Part shown: piece after piece, positions 8,743 through 18,389 of the stretch
Numbering within the stretch: the first letter of the stretch is position 1
Layout of the letters: each line of letters begins with the position of its first letter
Assembly: GCA_021732085.1 (NCBI GenBank)
Contig: JAKFVQ010000017.1
Location: 124,001 to 188,000, forward strand
Length of the DNA: 64,000 nt
Direction of reading: 5' to 3'
Source: Candidatus Obscuribacterales bacterium
Lineage (GTDB): Bacteria; Cyanobacteriota; Vampirovibrionia; Obscuribacterales; Obscuribacteraceae
The notes under the pieces: model-generated
Databases searched by the model: none
The model's input: the letters and a program-made list of their open reading frames with translations, nothing else
What the model was told of the DNA's origin: nothing
Made by a program: the position numbers and the translations under genes

Positions 8743-9858
8743 TCAATTCTTAATTGACCACTTCATCACAGGCATCTGCACCCAAGCATCAACACCAGCT
8801 TTGCCCCATGGCTTTTCCTGCTCCGCAAGGGGACCACTATGACCAGTATATTTTTTGACTTCACCCTCGCCCCAAACCATAGCGTGTGCATTGCCTGGTC
8901 CCAGAGTTGAGGCTGCAAAAGCTCCTACCCAAAAATGGTACGCAGACCCTGTACTTGCATCTCTAGATTCACAATTGGGCTTAAAAACAGCGTAGGGATT
9001 GTCCCGGTCAAACATCCACTGCCCAGAGACGTTGCCAACATTGCCCTGGTGGTATTTATCTCTCATGATCTGAGAAAGACCTGGCTCATGACCAGCCGGC
9101 CTATCATTCATGCAATCTTCAATTATGTAGCGAACAGGATCACCTTCCGGCAAATTATTGGATAGGTGAGTGCCGGGGCGGGCAAGTGCTTTCATGACGT
9201 TATGAGCAGTCAGCAGGGCCTCCTGAATGGTTACATTGCGATTTTCGTCCGCATTCACTTGCAAGGACCACGACATAACCTGCTCTTGTGTTATCTTTTG
9301 GGCGGGGTCTGTCATATCGTGAGACGCGGAATAAGCCTTGATTCTATTATAAAGCGCAAGTTCAGCTCCCGATCTGAGAGGAATAACTTTCGAATCCTCC
9401 GATATGGACATCAGCGAGCGACCCTCGTCGCTGTATAAGAAATCACCGACTCGAAACTCTTTGCCCATTGTTGTTTGGACCCACATTTTATTGTCATAGA
9501 CTTTGCCGCCGGTAAGTTGCTCGTACTTGTTGACGGCATTTGCGACAGATTTGGAAGTATCTTCCGGATCAGCAAGAAGATTCTTTTTGGAATCCCATTT
9601 CTCTGCGTGATTGTCCTTTTCATTAGCCTTCTCACTGGGATTTGCCAATTCCTTAGGAACGGGATTCGATTTCTCCTTAGAGGATGCTTCAGATTTTTCT
9701 GACTTCATGCCAGGCATTTTGTGCATAAACATATTGCGACCGTCTTCTTTCGAAGCATTTACTCGATCTAGCTTAAGGATGGATTCCTTATCGTTACCAG
9801 GAGCGTCTAGCTTGCCATCCCTGCTCTCTTCGTTTTCTTTGATTGGTTTATCGACCAT
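8743..9858 (-). CDS. Protein of unknown function with charged N-terminus
   Basis: 371 residues. GAGG 9 bases before ATG 9858 supports the start. The first 110 residues are low complexity and highly charged (KSEKSEASSKEKSNPVPKE), probably disordered. The remaining 260 residues look globular: KYEQLTGGKVYDNKMWVQ, FLYSDEGRSLMSISED, NVTIQEALLTAHNVMKALA, an acidic/Cys segment RYIIEDCMNDRPAGHEPG, and a Trp/His/Gly-rich end (GSAYHFWVGAFAAST, NAHAMVWGEGEVKKY). There is no signal peptide. The order (disordered acidic leader, then a compact C-terminal domain) is common in secreted effectors of this lineage, but I recognise no family. Confidence 0.75.
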   Translation of the reverse strand: MVDKPIKENEESRDGKLDAPGNDKESILKLDRVNASKEDGRNMFMHKMPGMKSEKSEASSKEKSNPVPKELANPSEKANEKDNHAEKWDSKKNLLADPEDTSKSVANAVNKYEQLTGGKVYDNKMWVQTTMGKEFRVGDFLYSDEGRSLMSISEDSKVIPLRSGAELALYNRIKAYSASHDMTDPAQKITQEQVMSWSLQVNADENRNVTIQEALLTAHNVMKALARPGTHLSNNLPEGDPVRYIIEDCMNDRPAGHEPGLSQIMRDKYHQGNVGNVSGQWMFDRDNPYAVFKPNCESRDASTGSAYHFWVGAFAASTLGPGNAHAMVWGEGEVKKYTGHSGPLAEQEKPWGKAGVDAWVQMPVMKWSIKN

Positions 9859-9942
9859 TACTAGAACCTCAAGGTTAACCGGAATACAATTATGACATCC
9901 TAATGCCCACTATTCGACATCATTTCGTTTGGAATGCTGAAT

Positions 9943-10518
9943 TCAGACTTTCAGAGCACCGCGAAATCCTCTGGCTGCGTAATATGACTGCGCACCATTG
10001 TGATAAACGAAAACGTGATTGTAGCGGCGATCACAAAAGAGTGCTCCACCGAGCTTCCTGATCTCAACCGGAGTTTGAACCCAGCTCGATGTCTTTGAAT
10101 CGAACTTGCCCAGAGCTTGCAATTCTCGATATTGTTCTTCAGTTAGCACTTCAATTCCCATAGCTTCTGCCATATCGATTGCGCTGCCATCTGGTCTATT
10201 TTCTTTTCTCGATTGAAGTGCCTCTTGGTCGTAGCAAAGACTTCTCCGTTCCGACGGACTCTCTGCTGAGCAGTCGACAAAAGAGTATTCGTCAGACTTT
10301 TTATCATACCCAACGACATCTGGCTCGCCACCAGATTTCTCCATCTCATTGAGCGACCAGAGCTTATGCGCATTCGCTTTCAACTTCGCCTGAACTTTGG
10401 TCCATTCGATTGCCTTATGGCGATTCATATTCTCCTCAAAACGCGATTTCAAAACTTTAATTAGTTCATCAGCTTGCTTTGAAGACAATTCCTTTTTATT
10501 GCTACTACTCTTTTTCAT
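9943..10518 (-). CDS. DUF4256 family protein
   Basis: 191 residues from ATG 10518 (an upstream ATG at 10533 adds only five residues). The match to the DUF4256 family is strong over its whole length: SRFEENMNRHKAIEWTKVQ, LWSLNEMEKSGGEPDVVGY, FVDCSAESPSERRSLCYD, GIEVLTEEQYRELQ, ETRKLGG-type segment EIRKLGGALFCDRRYNHVF and final YHNGAQSYYAARGFRG. Family members are about 180-190 residues and widespread in soil and clinical bacteria; their function is not known. It lies downstream of an AT-rich 560-base intergenic region. Confidence 0.92.
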   Translation of the reverse strand: MKKSSSNKKELSSKQADELIKVLKSRFEENMNRHKAIEWTKVQAKLKANAHKLWSLNEMEKSGGEPDVVGYDKKSDEYSFVDCSAESPSERRSLCYDQEALQSRKENRPDGSAIDMAEAMGIEVLTEEQYRELQALGKFDSKTSSWVQTPVEIRKLGGALFCDRRYNHVFVYHNGAQSYYAARGFRGALKV

Positions 10519-11082
10519 GCGAACGTTCCACACTCACTCAAAATAGTAAGACATCATAACAATCCAGAAAGTAACAGTCCACATTTTTTCGAGATCCAAT
10601 TGCCGAACTAAGATAACGAAATGTCGATCGTGGACTTCTATTGCTCGCCAAGATGATAATCGCAATGCTCACTTTTGGAACGATAGCAATTTCTGTGACT
10701 ATCATATTCAAGAATAAGGCACCACCTCCGATACTGCCACTTTGCTGATGAATGTTCCAAGCCCTTGCAATAGCAGTGGATTCAATCCTGATTCCATGGA
10801 CAACGGCGGGATTGAAGGAGGAATATTAATTATCGGCTTGTGGTTCGAAATTAGCGTTTGCAAAATTTCAGTTTTCGCCAGCGCAACTCGAAACAAGCCA
10901 TGGGCAATGATTTCGGTAACTACGAGAATCGCCCGAAACGCCCTGTCCTCGTTGCCGCAAACGTGCTACCAGCCTACATATACAGACGACATAATTTCTT
11001 CGAAGCTGCTACGATCATAATGTTATCCGATTGAAATCCCATCAATGTCGTGGCCCTCATTGGTCCGCGCGGAGGTTTTCGC
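10519..11082. other. Intergenic region with no confident gene
   Basis: About 560 bases between the divergent DUF4256 and DUF4419 genes. A 31-residue plus-strand frame at 10653-10748 encodes a hydrophobic peptide (AMLTFGTIAISVTIIF, then KNKAPPPILPLC) that could be a small membrane peptide, but it has no ribosome-binding site. Overlapping frames of 62-92 residues at 10708-11020 lack start signals and look spurious. I see no RNA gene or mobile element. Confidence 0.4.
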
Positions 11083-12747
11083 ATGCACACTCAGACCAAG
11101 TCAGCTGGAGTTACATTTACCGTTCATGATGTTGAGCCTGTTCGAACAAAGCTCCCAACACGTAAGACTAGAGACCTACTAGGGAGGCTTTTGAAGGACT
11201 TCGATCAAAGAGATCAGAAGGCTCCTCTATACATCTCCGGTTACAACTCCGACTGCCTCGAAGAAACCGCCTCATATCACACATTATTTTCAACCATTCA
11301 TTTGGCATTCGCTGAACACCGTCCACTTGTGCTTTCACCAGACATGATCTGGCTCACAATCCTGCAAGGATTCGCCCAACACGTCAGAAACAACAGCGAG
11401 ACACTACGGTATTTACTTGTTGCTCACAAAGGAAAAGCAGAGCTAGCAATCTCCCGAATAGACGACTTCATAGAGTCGCCCGAATATGACTGGGAAAGTG
11501 TTATTCATGATTTCGCTGGTCTTTTGGGCAGCAAATTAGGCGACAAATACACCCAATTAGTGAGCAACTTCTCGACCACTGGAGCCCTTGAACGGCTGGT
11601 CTGCGAAGTCACATTAATGGACGTATTTGAGTCGTACTTTGAGTATGTGATGTACGCCGGATGCGGAATTCCATCGATCACGCTGGAGGGACTCCCGGCT
11701 GACTGGAAGCATCTGCGCGAGAAAGTCGAGTTCTTGCAGCCTTATCAACTCGATTGGTGGCTTGCCGATCTTCGGCAGATCACGGAGCAGTTTTATCGCG
11801 CCTCAATTGGCGACGTAGACAAAGACTTTTGGCTCGACATGTACAAACAACGAAACGCGTATGGCTACACTCGCATCAATGGTTGGATTGCCAGACTAAT
11901 TCCTTATGTACGCAACTCACAATCAGGCGAATGTATCTATCGTAACCCAGTGTTCTCAGAGGACGCTTCACTCTGGGACGACGAGAGCAATCGGTCGGGA
12001 TTGCGCAGTGACGAGCTGCCATCCGGGTTAGCGAAAGTGCCGTTTAAGGTGCTGGTCGGAAAGATGCAAGAAGAGCGAGAAATGCAGTTTCTTGCAGGCT
12101 TCGTCGGGGCTGAGCAAGACGAATCGACCGGAGCACTCAGACCGATGTTAGGATGGGCTGTGCGCCAGGCGCCTGACAGTAGCACATACATGAATAACGT
12201 TCCAAAAAACGTAGTAAAGGCTCCGCCGCCACCATCTGAGACCTTAACCAAATTCATGGAGGAATTGATAGGCACGGACTGGCGTCCGCCGGTAGAAATT
12301 CCGGGTTCATTCTTCACGTTCTACAAGAACTGCGACGGAATGCACCTTGAATTGGATGGAGAAATTGTGTGGCGAATTCGTCCCATTGCTGAATTGGAGA
12401 AATTCGCCTCAATGAAGAGCACTGCTGATCCTCTGGTTTATGCAGCCAGGGCGGCATTCGAACAATGGACGCCCGAAGAACACAAAGCAGATACTGACTT
12501 GTCCAAGAAGGAGGACCAATACGACAGTCCTCTAGATTTTGAAGTCAATCCATCTCCAAATAAATGGTTGCGATTTCTCGATGAGAACAATGGTAGTTAC
12601 TTGTGCTTGGAACTAGGACAAGATTTTAGGATATTTCGTGTTGAAGCTTCCGGCAAAGCGCGCCTACTGAGTGAAACTTTCGAAGGTTGCATTCGCGGTC
12701 ATCTGGATTCTGCGCGCTCAATCCAGCACGAAACCGCTGACGGTTAA
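11083..12747 (+). CDS. DUF4419 family protein
   Basis: 554 residues from ATG 11083, which has CGGAGG 8 bases before it; the frame is open to a GTG at 11050. The N-terminal 300 residues match DUF4419: SGYNSDCLEETASYHTLFS, HRPLVLSPDMIWLTILQGFA, a long helix LLVAHKGKAELAI, FSTTGALERLVCEVTLMDVF, YVMYAGCGIPSITLEGLP, and the conserved FWLDMYKQRNAYGYTRINGW. DUF4419 proteins occur in bacteria and fungi and have no established activity. The C-terminal 200 residues (GSFFTFYKNCDGMHLE, FEVNPSPNKWLRFLDENN) are less conserved and may be a separate SMI1/KNR4-like or immunity-type domain (inference). A strong terminator follows. Confidence 0.9.
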   Translation: MHTQTKSAGVTFTVHDVEPVRTKLPTRKTRDLLGRLLKDFDQRDQKAPLYISGYNSDCLEETASYHTLFSTIHLAFAEHRPLVLSPDMIWLTILQGFAQHVRNNSETLRYLLVAHKGKAELAISRIDDFIESPEYDWESVIHDFAGLLGSKLGDKYTQLVSNFSTTGALERLVCEVTLMDVFESYFEYVMYAGCGIPSITLEGLPADWKHLREKVEFLQPYQLDWWLADLRQITEQFYRASIGDVDKDFWLDMYKQRNAYGYTRINGWIARLIPYVRNSQSGECIYRNPVFSEDASLWDDESNRSGLRSDELPSGLAKVPFKVLVGKMQEEREMQFLAGFVGAEQDESTGALRPMLGWAVRQAPDSSTYMNNVPKNVVKAPPPPSETLTKFMEELIGTDWRPPVEIPGSFFTFYKNCDGMHLELDGEIVWRIRPIAELEKFASMKSTADPLVYAARAAFEQWTPEEHKADTDLSKKEDQYDSPLDFEVNPSPNKWLRFLDENNGSYLCLELGQDFRIFRVEASGKARLLSETFEGCIRGHLDSARSIQHETADG

Positions 12748-12756
12748 CTCGAAACA

Positions 12757-12788
12757 AGAAGGCGGCTTCCTTTCGGTTGCCGCCTTCT
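12757..12788. terminator. Bidirectional intrinsic terminator
   Basis: AGAAGGCGGC (12757-12766) is perfectly complementary to GCCGCCTTCT (12779-12788) with a 12-base loop, flanked by CAAGAA on one side and AAAAAATTT on the other. It lies between the DUF4419 stop codon and the 3' end of tRNA-Val, and would terminate both transcripts. Confidence 0.85.
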
Positions 12789-12797
12789 AAAAAATTT

Positions 12798-12868
12798 GCG
12801 TGGTAAGAGACTCGAACTCCTAACCCCCTCGGTGTAAACGAGGTGCTCCACCATTGAGCTAACCACGC
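12798..12868 (-). tRNA. tRNA-Val (anticodon UAC)
   Basis: 71 nucleotides on the minus strand. The acceptor arm GCGTGGT pairs with ACCACGC; the D stem is GCTC/GAGC; the anticodon stem CCTCG/CGAGG encloses TTTACAC, giving anticodon TAC; the T arm AGGAG-TTCGAGT-CTCTT contains the TTCGA loop motif. CCA is not encoded. The fold is regular, so it should be functional. Confidence 0.95.
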
Positions 12869-12998
12869 GAAGGAATTCAGTCTATCATGTCAAGCAGTGC
12901 TTGCTCGCACTGTTTAATCCAAATTCGCAGAAATGTTGCGAGATTTCACCGGAAAGGCTGAAAAATCGTAATTCGGACACTGAATTCTACAACAGCAA

Positions 12999-13054
12999 CG
13001 GTGATCTCAAGAACAAGCTTGGTCAAGTTTGACCTCTTCTGTCGGAGATCACCG
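12999..13054 (+). promoter_or_regulatory. Nested stem-loop upstream of the 13134 gene
   Basis: CGGTGATCTC (12999-13008) pairs perfectly with GAGATCACCG (13045-13054) and encloses the palindrome GGTCAA-GT-TTGACC (13021-13034). The element ends 80 bases before the start codon of the membrane protein at 13134, so it may be a leader RNA structure or a pair of operator sites. I match it to no known riboswitch. The rest of 12869-13133 shows nothing else. Confidence 0.5.
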
Positions 13055-13133
13055 ATGGGAACTGGCAGCCTCAAAAGCTTGTCTCTACTTGCGAAGAGAT
13101 TAAACAGGATCACCCATCGCTAGAGGAGGCTCG

Positions 13134-13790
13134 ATGAGCAGTTCACTTCAACCCAGACCAAATGCCCCGATCGAAATCATCGGTGAATTCCCCAGCCCGG
13201 AAGCGGCTGAACGATGCGTCGAGAGCTTGAACGACACAAACGTGCGCGTACACGATGTGACGGTTTGGAATGGCGAGTCAGCCAAGATGAATGTATTCAT
13301 CGAGCCGGTGCCCGCGAAGAAGGGCAAAGACAAAGGGTTTATCATCATGGCATTGGCGACTTCCTTCACTGTACTTGGCTTGATCACGACTCTCGCCATA
13401 ATGTATGCTGAGCCGTCATGGGGATTCTTCAGGCACGCTGGTGTTGGGCTGACCGCCATGCTTGGTGCCGTCCTCGGGTGCATGTTTGGAACATTGATAG
13501 GTGCCGCCATAGTCGGTAGCATCCGCGACGAGGACCCGGTCGTCTATCGCCAATCACAAGCGACTTCGCCACTCAAGAGCCTAAATCCTCAGGAATACGC
13601 AACCGAGGCTTCAATTTATAAACCGACTTCTGAAGCCGTGCTGACACCCTCCCCGCTCTCGCTTGTCGGAAAGAGCAAGGTTCTGATAGATATCCTCCTC
13701 GACGAAGAAGTCTATCTTAAGAAAATCAGCGAACTGATGCTGAAATGCGGTGCATCGAAGGTGACAATGCGCTTTGCAGGCGCACACTAA
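13134..13790 (+). CDS. Two-helix membrane protein (general-stress-protein-17M-like)
   Basis: 218 residues; AGAGGAGG precedes ATG 13134. The N-terminal 60 residues (IIGEFPSPEAAERCVESL, VHDVTVWNGESAKMNV) form a small alpha/beta domain of the kind in heat-induced general stress proteins, where a segment FPS.EAAE..V..L is typical. Two hydrophobic helices follow (about 74-93 FIIMALATSFTVLGLITTLA and 105-130, Gly-rich GLTAMLGAVLGCMFGTLIGAA). The C-terminus (KVLIDILLDEEVYLKKISELM) resembles a second small alpha/beta unit. It is likely an inner-membrane stress protein; exact role unknown. The upstream inverted repeat suggests regulation. Confidence 0.7.
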   Translation: MSSSLQPRPNAPIEIIGEFPSPEAAERCVESLNDTNVRVHDVTVWNGESAKMNVFIEPVPAKKGKDKGFIIMALATSFTVLGLITTLAIMYAEPSWGFFRHAGVGLTAMLGAVLGCMFGTLIGAAIVGSIRDEDPVVYRQSQATSPLKSLNPQEYATEASIYKPTSEAVLTPSPLSLVGKSKVLIDILLDEEVYLKKISELMLKCGASKVTMRFAGAH

Positions 13791-13953
13791 CAAGCAATTA
13801 ATTCGAAGAAGAATGATCAACACCGCTTAGCAACCTCATATTCACAAGTTTCATTGAACTTTTTTGCTACGCTCGGCGTCTTAATGGTAAAACAGTGCAA
13901 TGTGCGCATGACAAGCGCCCTTGCTTACATCCGTTGAGTTAGCGAGGTGGCAA

Positions 13954-16900
13954 ATGCCAAGCAGCAATAGCCTAATTAATTCGCCGCTGTTGAAGTATTT
14001 CGACAGCGCGACCTTGCGCAAGGGTAGTGACTATTGGGTACGCAACAAAGTTCTTTCGGCAGAAATAACCAGGCCTCAAACGGTAACGGCAAGCGTCAGT
14101 GGTGCAAGATGGAATGTCTACACCACCACAGTTAAGTTCAACGAGCACTTCGACAAGATCATTTCGACTGATTGCAGCTGCCCGGTTGGTGAAGACTGTA
14201 AGCACACAGCAGCTGCTGTACTTAAATTTCTCGCGCAGCAAAACGGCAAGGGTGCGTATCAGCAGAACGGGTCTGGCGAATCCAAGGTAGCAGAAGACGA
14301 GCCCATCGACGTCGAGGCCAGAAGGAAACAAATCGAAACGGATGCAAATACTTCGCCACAGGATTTCTCCAATTCGATTTCCAGTAGTGCAAGCAGCGCT
14401 GCGCATCAATTCCAAAAAATTTCGCCGGAAACACAGCGCAATCTCAGTAGACTGGTTTGGGCTTGGCGCACAGAGAAACAACTTTTCACTAATGAAAAAG
14501 AAAGCATCCCACCAAGAAAGAATGTACTTCTCTACGGACTGTCAGCAAACCCAAGTACATTCCGTCCACATATAGCACTTTTTCGTGCGCCAATGAAAAA
14601 GGACGGCGGGCTGGGGACACTCACGGAAGTGCATCGGCACAACCTGCTTGCTGATGTTCCACCAGGATATGTCAGCGAAGACGACATCGAAATCGCTCAA
14701 CTCTGGGAAGTCGTTTCGGCTTATCGAAAAAGTTATTGGAATAATTTGGACGATTCGCGGGAGTTGTTCCTTTTATTGATGGCGAAGATTTTGAAAACAG
14801 AGCGCGCATTTTTTATCGCCGAGCCTGCCATCAGAGTACATGCGGGTCCCGATCGAAAAGGGCAACTAGCCTGGCAGTTCGTGGATTCAACGCGTAAGGT
14901 TTTGCGCATTCTACCAACATTCGCTGACGATAACGAAGATGCTGAGAAGCTGCGCGATACTTACGAATGCTTATTGTGGAGTACGCCCTTCTACATAAAC
15001 AAGAAAACGGGCGAATTTGGCGCGCTTCTTATAGCACCGCAGCCCAGGATGATGTCAGACATTCTACAATTGCGCATACGCACCGACGAAGCGACAGCCG
15101 TTGCCAGCATGTTTCATACAGAGGGAATAGCCGACCTTGTTCCGCCACCTCCGTCAGAGGGGCAAGTCAGCGAGCGCTTACTTAAAGTCACACCACACAT
15201 CGATATGGAAGTTTTAACTGCCAGCGCCGGCGTCGTTGTCGAAATTAATGACACGATGGCAATTCTGGCTGCTCCGCGGGAGAAAGTGAAAACATTGATT
15301 CTGAAACAGTCTTTTCCACGAAAAGCCGGAATCGTCCGCAACCCTGATGGAAGCGTCGTCATTGAAAAGCTCGACCAGAACTCTTACGCGATTGCTCGCC
15401 AGAAGTTGGAAGAGTTGGGATTTGCAAGAATAAATGCTTATCAGGTCAACAAATTGGATGACAGCAGCGAATACTATTTGCCGCTAAACCAGGAATCTTG
15501 GCCCAAGCTCGAAGAAGAGACGAATGCCCTTCGCGAGGACGGCTGGGCTGTCTCGCAACGCCTGGACGATACAAGTAAACCAATCTATATCACGGAAAGC
15601 GATATTGAAGTCGAAATCGATGAAGATGTTGAAGGGTGGTGGTTCGAGCTAGCACTGAATGTGGTGATAGATGGCCAGAAGGTCTCCCTCTATCCACTGC
15701 TCTATTCGGCGGCGCAAAGGTTGCAGTATAGTGGCGCTCCAACAAGAGCGGCAATTGAGACTCTAAACCAAGACGGCTATTACCACGCCATTCTTGACGA
15801 TGGGCGCACAGTAAAACTTCCTTTTGAAAAAGTGCGCAAGTTCCTCCTGACGTTGTTCGAACTTGTCGTTGAGAATCCCAGCAACAAGAAAAAGGTCAAC
15901 GCCGTTCAGATCCAGTATTTGATTGATGACGATATGAAGCTAAAGGCTAGCAATAGTTTTCTTGCACTGGCTCAAAGACTACGAGATCTTCAATCCCCAC
16001 CGATTGCAGAGCCACCCAAGGATTTTAACGGAACATTGCGTCCATATCAAAAGCAAGGGTTGAGCTGGATGCAGTTCCTTGCGGAATTTGACCTCGGCGG
16101 CATCATTGCCGATGAAATGGGTCTTGGTAAAACGATTCAGATTTTGGCACACATATGTTTGACGAAAGAGAAAGGCTTGCTGGATGCGCCATTCTTGATC
16201 GTTTGTCCGACAAGTGTGCTCCCGAACTGGATTGCTGAAGCTCATCGATTTGTTCCATCGCTCAAGATCTCTTCCTACTATGGACCTAATCGCGGAGCCA
16301 TAGTAAGTAGTTTTAAGGAGCAGGACATTATCGTTAGCACCTATCCCATAGTCGCACGAGATTCGAAAAAACTTGGCGAGCATCAATGGCACACGCTAGT
16401 TCTTGATGAATCACAGGCGATTAAGAATGATCAGACTCAGATTTTCCGCGCTATAAATGAACTGAAAGCCAAGAATAAAATGTGTGCAACCGGTACACCT
16501 CTGCAAAATCACCTTGGTGAACTCTGGTCGCAATTCCATTTTTTGATACCTCCGCTTCTCGGTCCCAAGGATAAATTCAAATCAGAATACAGAAATCCAA
16601 TAGAAAAGATTGGCGATGAAACAGCACGGCACAGGCTGGTTAAGCTCGTAGCGCCTTTTATTTTGCGACGCACCAAGAAGGAAGTCGTTACTGAGCTGCC
16701 AGAGAAGTCGACGATGATCAAGTTCGTCGAGCTAGAGGGATTGCAACGCGATCTTTATGAAACGGTTCGCGTCATGACAGCGAAAGATATCAGAAAAGAA
16801 ATAGAAAGCAAGGGCTTCAAACGAGCCAGCATTATTGTGCTCGACGCCCTGCTCAAGCTGCGGCAGGTATGCTGCGATCCTAAGCTTGTCAAATTATCCG

Positions 16901-17439
16901 CAGCCAGAAAAGTAACTCGAAGCGTCAAACGGGAAGCGCTTATGTCCATGCTGATGGAGTTGCGGGATGAAGGACGCAAAGCTATTATCTTTTCGCAATT
17001 CACAAGCATGCTCGATTTGATTCACATGGATCTGGACGAGATGCAAATCCCATTCGTTCGGCTAACGGGCGAAACAAAAGACCGAAGGACGCCAGTTGAA
17101 CAATTTCAGAATACGGATGTCCCATTCTTTTTGATCAGCCTTAAAGCCGGCGGCACGGGTTTGAATTTGACTGCGGCCGATACAGTTATCCACTACGATC
17201 CCTGGTGGAATCCGGCTGTCGAAGATCAAGCGACAGACCGCGCCTACAGAATCGGGCAGGACAAGAAAGTCTTCGTGTACAAGATGATCGCAGCAGGCAC
17301 CATCGAGGAGCGAATGATGGAGCTCCAGGAAAAGAAACGCGAATTGGCAGAATGCATTTTCGACGAGAACGGCGGAATCGCAAGCTGGTTTACGGAAGAA
17401 GATCTCGAAACGCTTCTACTTCCCTTGAATCCCGAATAG
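13954..17439 (+). CDS. SWIM-domain SNF2-family helicase
   Basis: 1161 residues from ATG 13954, chosen because GAGGTGG lies just upstream; the frame extends back to a TTG at 13921. Order: SWIM zinc finger (Cys74, Cys76, Cys82, His84 in CSCPVGEDCKH), a long 500-residue middle region of the bacterial SNF2-associated type, then the SNF2 ATPase with motif I DEMGLGKT (Lys726), motif II DESQ (Asp818), ATGTPLQNHLGELWSQ, and the helicase C-terminal domain with SLKAGGTGLNLTAAD and ATDRAYRIGQ. All motifs are intact. SNF2 enzymes of this HepA/RapA-like bacterial group translocate on DNA and remodel protein-DNA or RNA polymerase complexes. It is monocistronic. Confidence 0.95.
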   Translation: MPSSNSLINSPLLKYFDSATLRKGSDYWVRNKVLSAEITRPQTVTASVSGARWNVYTTTVKFNEHFDKIISTDCSCPVGEDCKHTAAAVLKFLAQQNGKGAYQQNGSGESKVAEDEPIDVEARRKQIETDANTSPQDFSNSISSSASSAAHQFQKISPETQRNLSRLVWAWRTEKQLFTNEKESIPPRKNVLLYGLSANPSTFRPHIALFRAPMKKDGGLGTLTEVHRHNLLADVPPGYVSEDDIEIAQLWEVVSAYRKSYWNNLDDSRELFLLLMAKILKTERAFFIAEPAIRVHAGPDRKGQLAWQFVDSTRKVLRILPTFADDNEDAEKLRDTYECLLWSTPFYINKKTGEFGALLIAPQPRMMSDILQLRIRTDEATAVASMFHTEGIADLVPPPPSEGQVSERLLKVTPHIDMEVLTASAGVVVEINDTMAILAAPREKVKTLILKQSFPRKAGIVRNPDGSVVIEKLDQNSYAIARQKLEELGFARINAYQVNKLDDSSEYYLPLNQESWPKLEEETNALREDGWAVSQRLDDTSKPIYITESDIEVEIDEDVEGWWFELALNVVIDGQKVSLYPLLYSAAQRLQYSGAPTRAAIETLNQDGYYHAILDDGRTVKLPFEKVRKFLLTLFELVVENPSNKKKVNAVQIQYLIDDDMKLKASNSFLALAQRLRDLQSPPIAEPPKDFNGTLRPYQKQGLSWMQFLAEFDLGGIIADEMGLGKTIQILAHICLTKEKGLLDAPFLIVCPTSVLPNWIAEAHRFVPSLKISSYYGPNRGAIVSSFKEQDIIVSTYPIVARDSKKLGEHQWHTLVLDESQAIKNDQTQIFRAINELKAKNKMCATGTPLQNHLGELWSQFHFLIPPLLGPKDKFKSEYRNPIEKIGDETARHRLVKLVAPFILRRTKKEVVTELPEKSTMIKFVELEGLQRDLYETVRVMTAKDIRKEIESKGFKRASIIVLDALLKLRQVCCDPKLVKLSAARKVTRSVKREALMSMLMELRDEGRKAIIFSQFTSMLDLIHMDLDEMQIPFVRLTGETKDRRTPVEQFQNTDVPFFLISLKAGGTGLNLTAADTVIHYDPWWNPAVEDQATDRAYRIGQDKKVFVYKMIAAGTIEERMMELQEKKRELAECIFDENGGIASWFTEEDLETLLLPLNPE

Positions 17440-17549
17440 CCGGACGATTATTCAGCACCGAGCACGATTTCATACAGCGATCCGTGAGGTCCGCAATACT
17501 CCAGACTTCAGAACACCTGACGACCTGGGCCGAATTGTAGATTCAATTC

Positions 17550-18389
17550 TTAGTTGTCGTCGTTTTCCTTGCGCTTGCGTTCTTCTTCCGCCTCTTCCTC
17601 TTCTTGCTTTTGCTTCCGCTCGTAATCAACGGACGTTTTGTAGGCAGGAATCATGTACAGAATGCGCTTATCCACTTCATTTGGTTTGTGGATATCTATG
17701 GTCCAATTATCCCGAACCCAATTGACCCACGGACGATGAATTGTTGCGATAACTTCGCCCTTCGGATTCTTCAACGTAAAGTCAGTTCCTAGCCACTCGA
17801 CTTTATCCGAGCGCGCGATTTCTTTTCCCTGAGGATCAACAATCGCATAGGACGTGTAATTCTTCCACCAAGACTTGACGACATCTTCCTTCAGCGTGCC
17901 GATCGGTTGCCCTTTCTCATCCGTGATATCTATTCTGGTTCCCCAGCTAAAGATATTTTCTTTGCCTGTGGCCAGCTTGTTGCCATGCGTGTCCTGATAC
18001 TCAAATGTTTTTGTCCAATTGAGAAGTTTTTGATCAACGACACCGACATTTTTTCCGCTAGTATCTTTAATATCGAATGTCCATCCCCATGACAAAAAGC
18101 GGGGCGCCATCGTGGTGCGCTCGACCGGAGGCAGAGCCTTTCCGGCAGCGACCAAATGCATAGGATACTCGAGCTTGCTGCTACCAGTCATCAGGTCGAG
18201 CTGCGCATCCGGATTCCACTTATCCTGAAGATTCTGCGCTGGACCAAGACCAGCTAAATTAATAAGCTCTTTCGGCAGGTTTATCTCCAAATTTTCAGGC
18301 TTAAACGCATCCGAGTTAAGCTTGCCAGCTAAATCCTGCTCGGGCTCTTTTACTGCAACGCCGTTATCTTTACCGTCAAAGGGGCCCAT
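17550..18389 (-). CDS. Tubby/LURP-one-like beta-barrel protein
   Basis: 279 residues; GGAGTAATG precedes ATG 18389. The body consists of repeated paired strands with the form FDIKDTSGKNVGVVDQK, FEYQDTHGNKLATGKEN, IDITDEKGQPIGTLKED, YAIVDPQGKEIARSDK, FTLKNPKGEVIATIHRP. This 'x-I-x-D-x-x-G-x-x-I-A' series is characteristic of the LURP-one/tubby-like fold (phospholipid scramblase superfamily). The end is a highly charged helix (KQKQEEEEAEEERKRKEN). There is no signal peptide. Membrane or phosphoinositide binding is known for the fold; a role here is inference. The gene is convergent with the helicase. Confidence 0.65.
   Translation of the reverse strand: MGPFDGKDNGVAVKEPEQDLAGKLNSDAFKPENLEINLPKELINLAGLGPAQNLQDKWNPDAQLDLMTGSSKLEYPMHLVAAGKALPPVERTTMAPRFLSWGWTFDIKDTSGKNVGVVDQKLLNWTKTFEYQDTHGNKLATGKENIFSWGTRIDITDEKGQPIGTLKEDVVKSWWKNYTSYAIVDPQGKEIARSDKVEWLGTDFTLKNPKGEVIATIHRPWVNWVRDNWTIDIHKPNEVDKRILYMIPAYKTSVDYERKQKQEEEEAEEERKRKENDDN

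Noticed and set aside
10708..11020. Overlapping 62- and 92-codon frames in the 10.5-11 kb gap
   Set aside because: Opposite strands, no ribosome-binding sites, no recognisable protein features.
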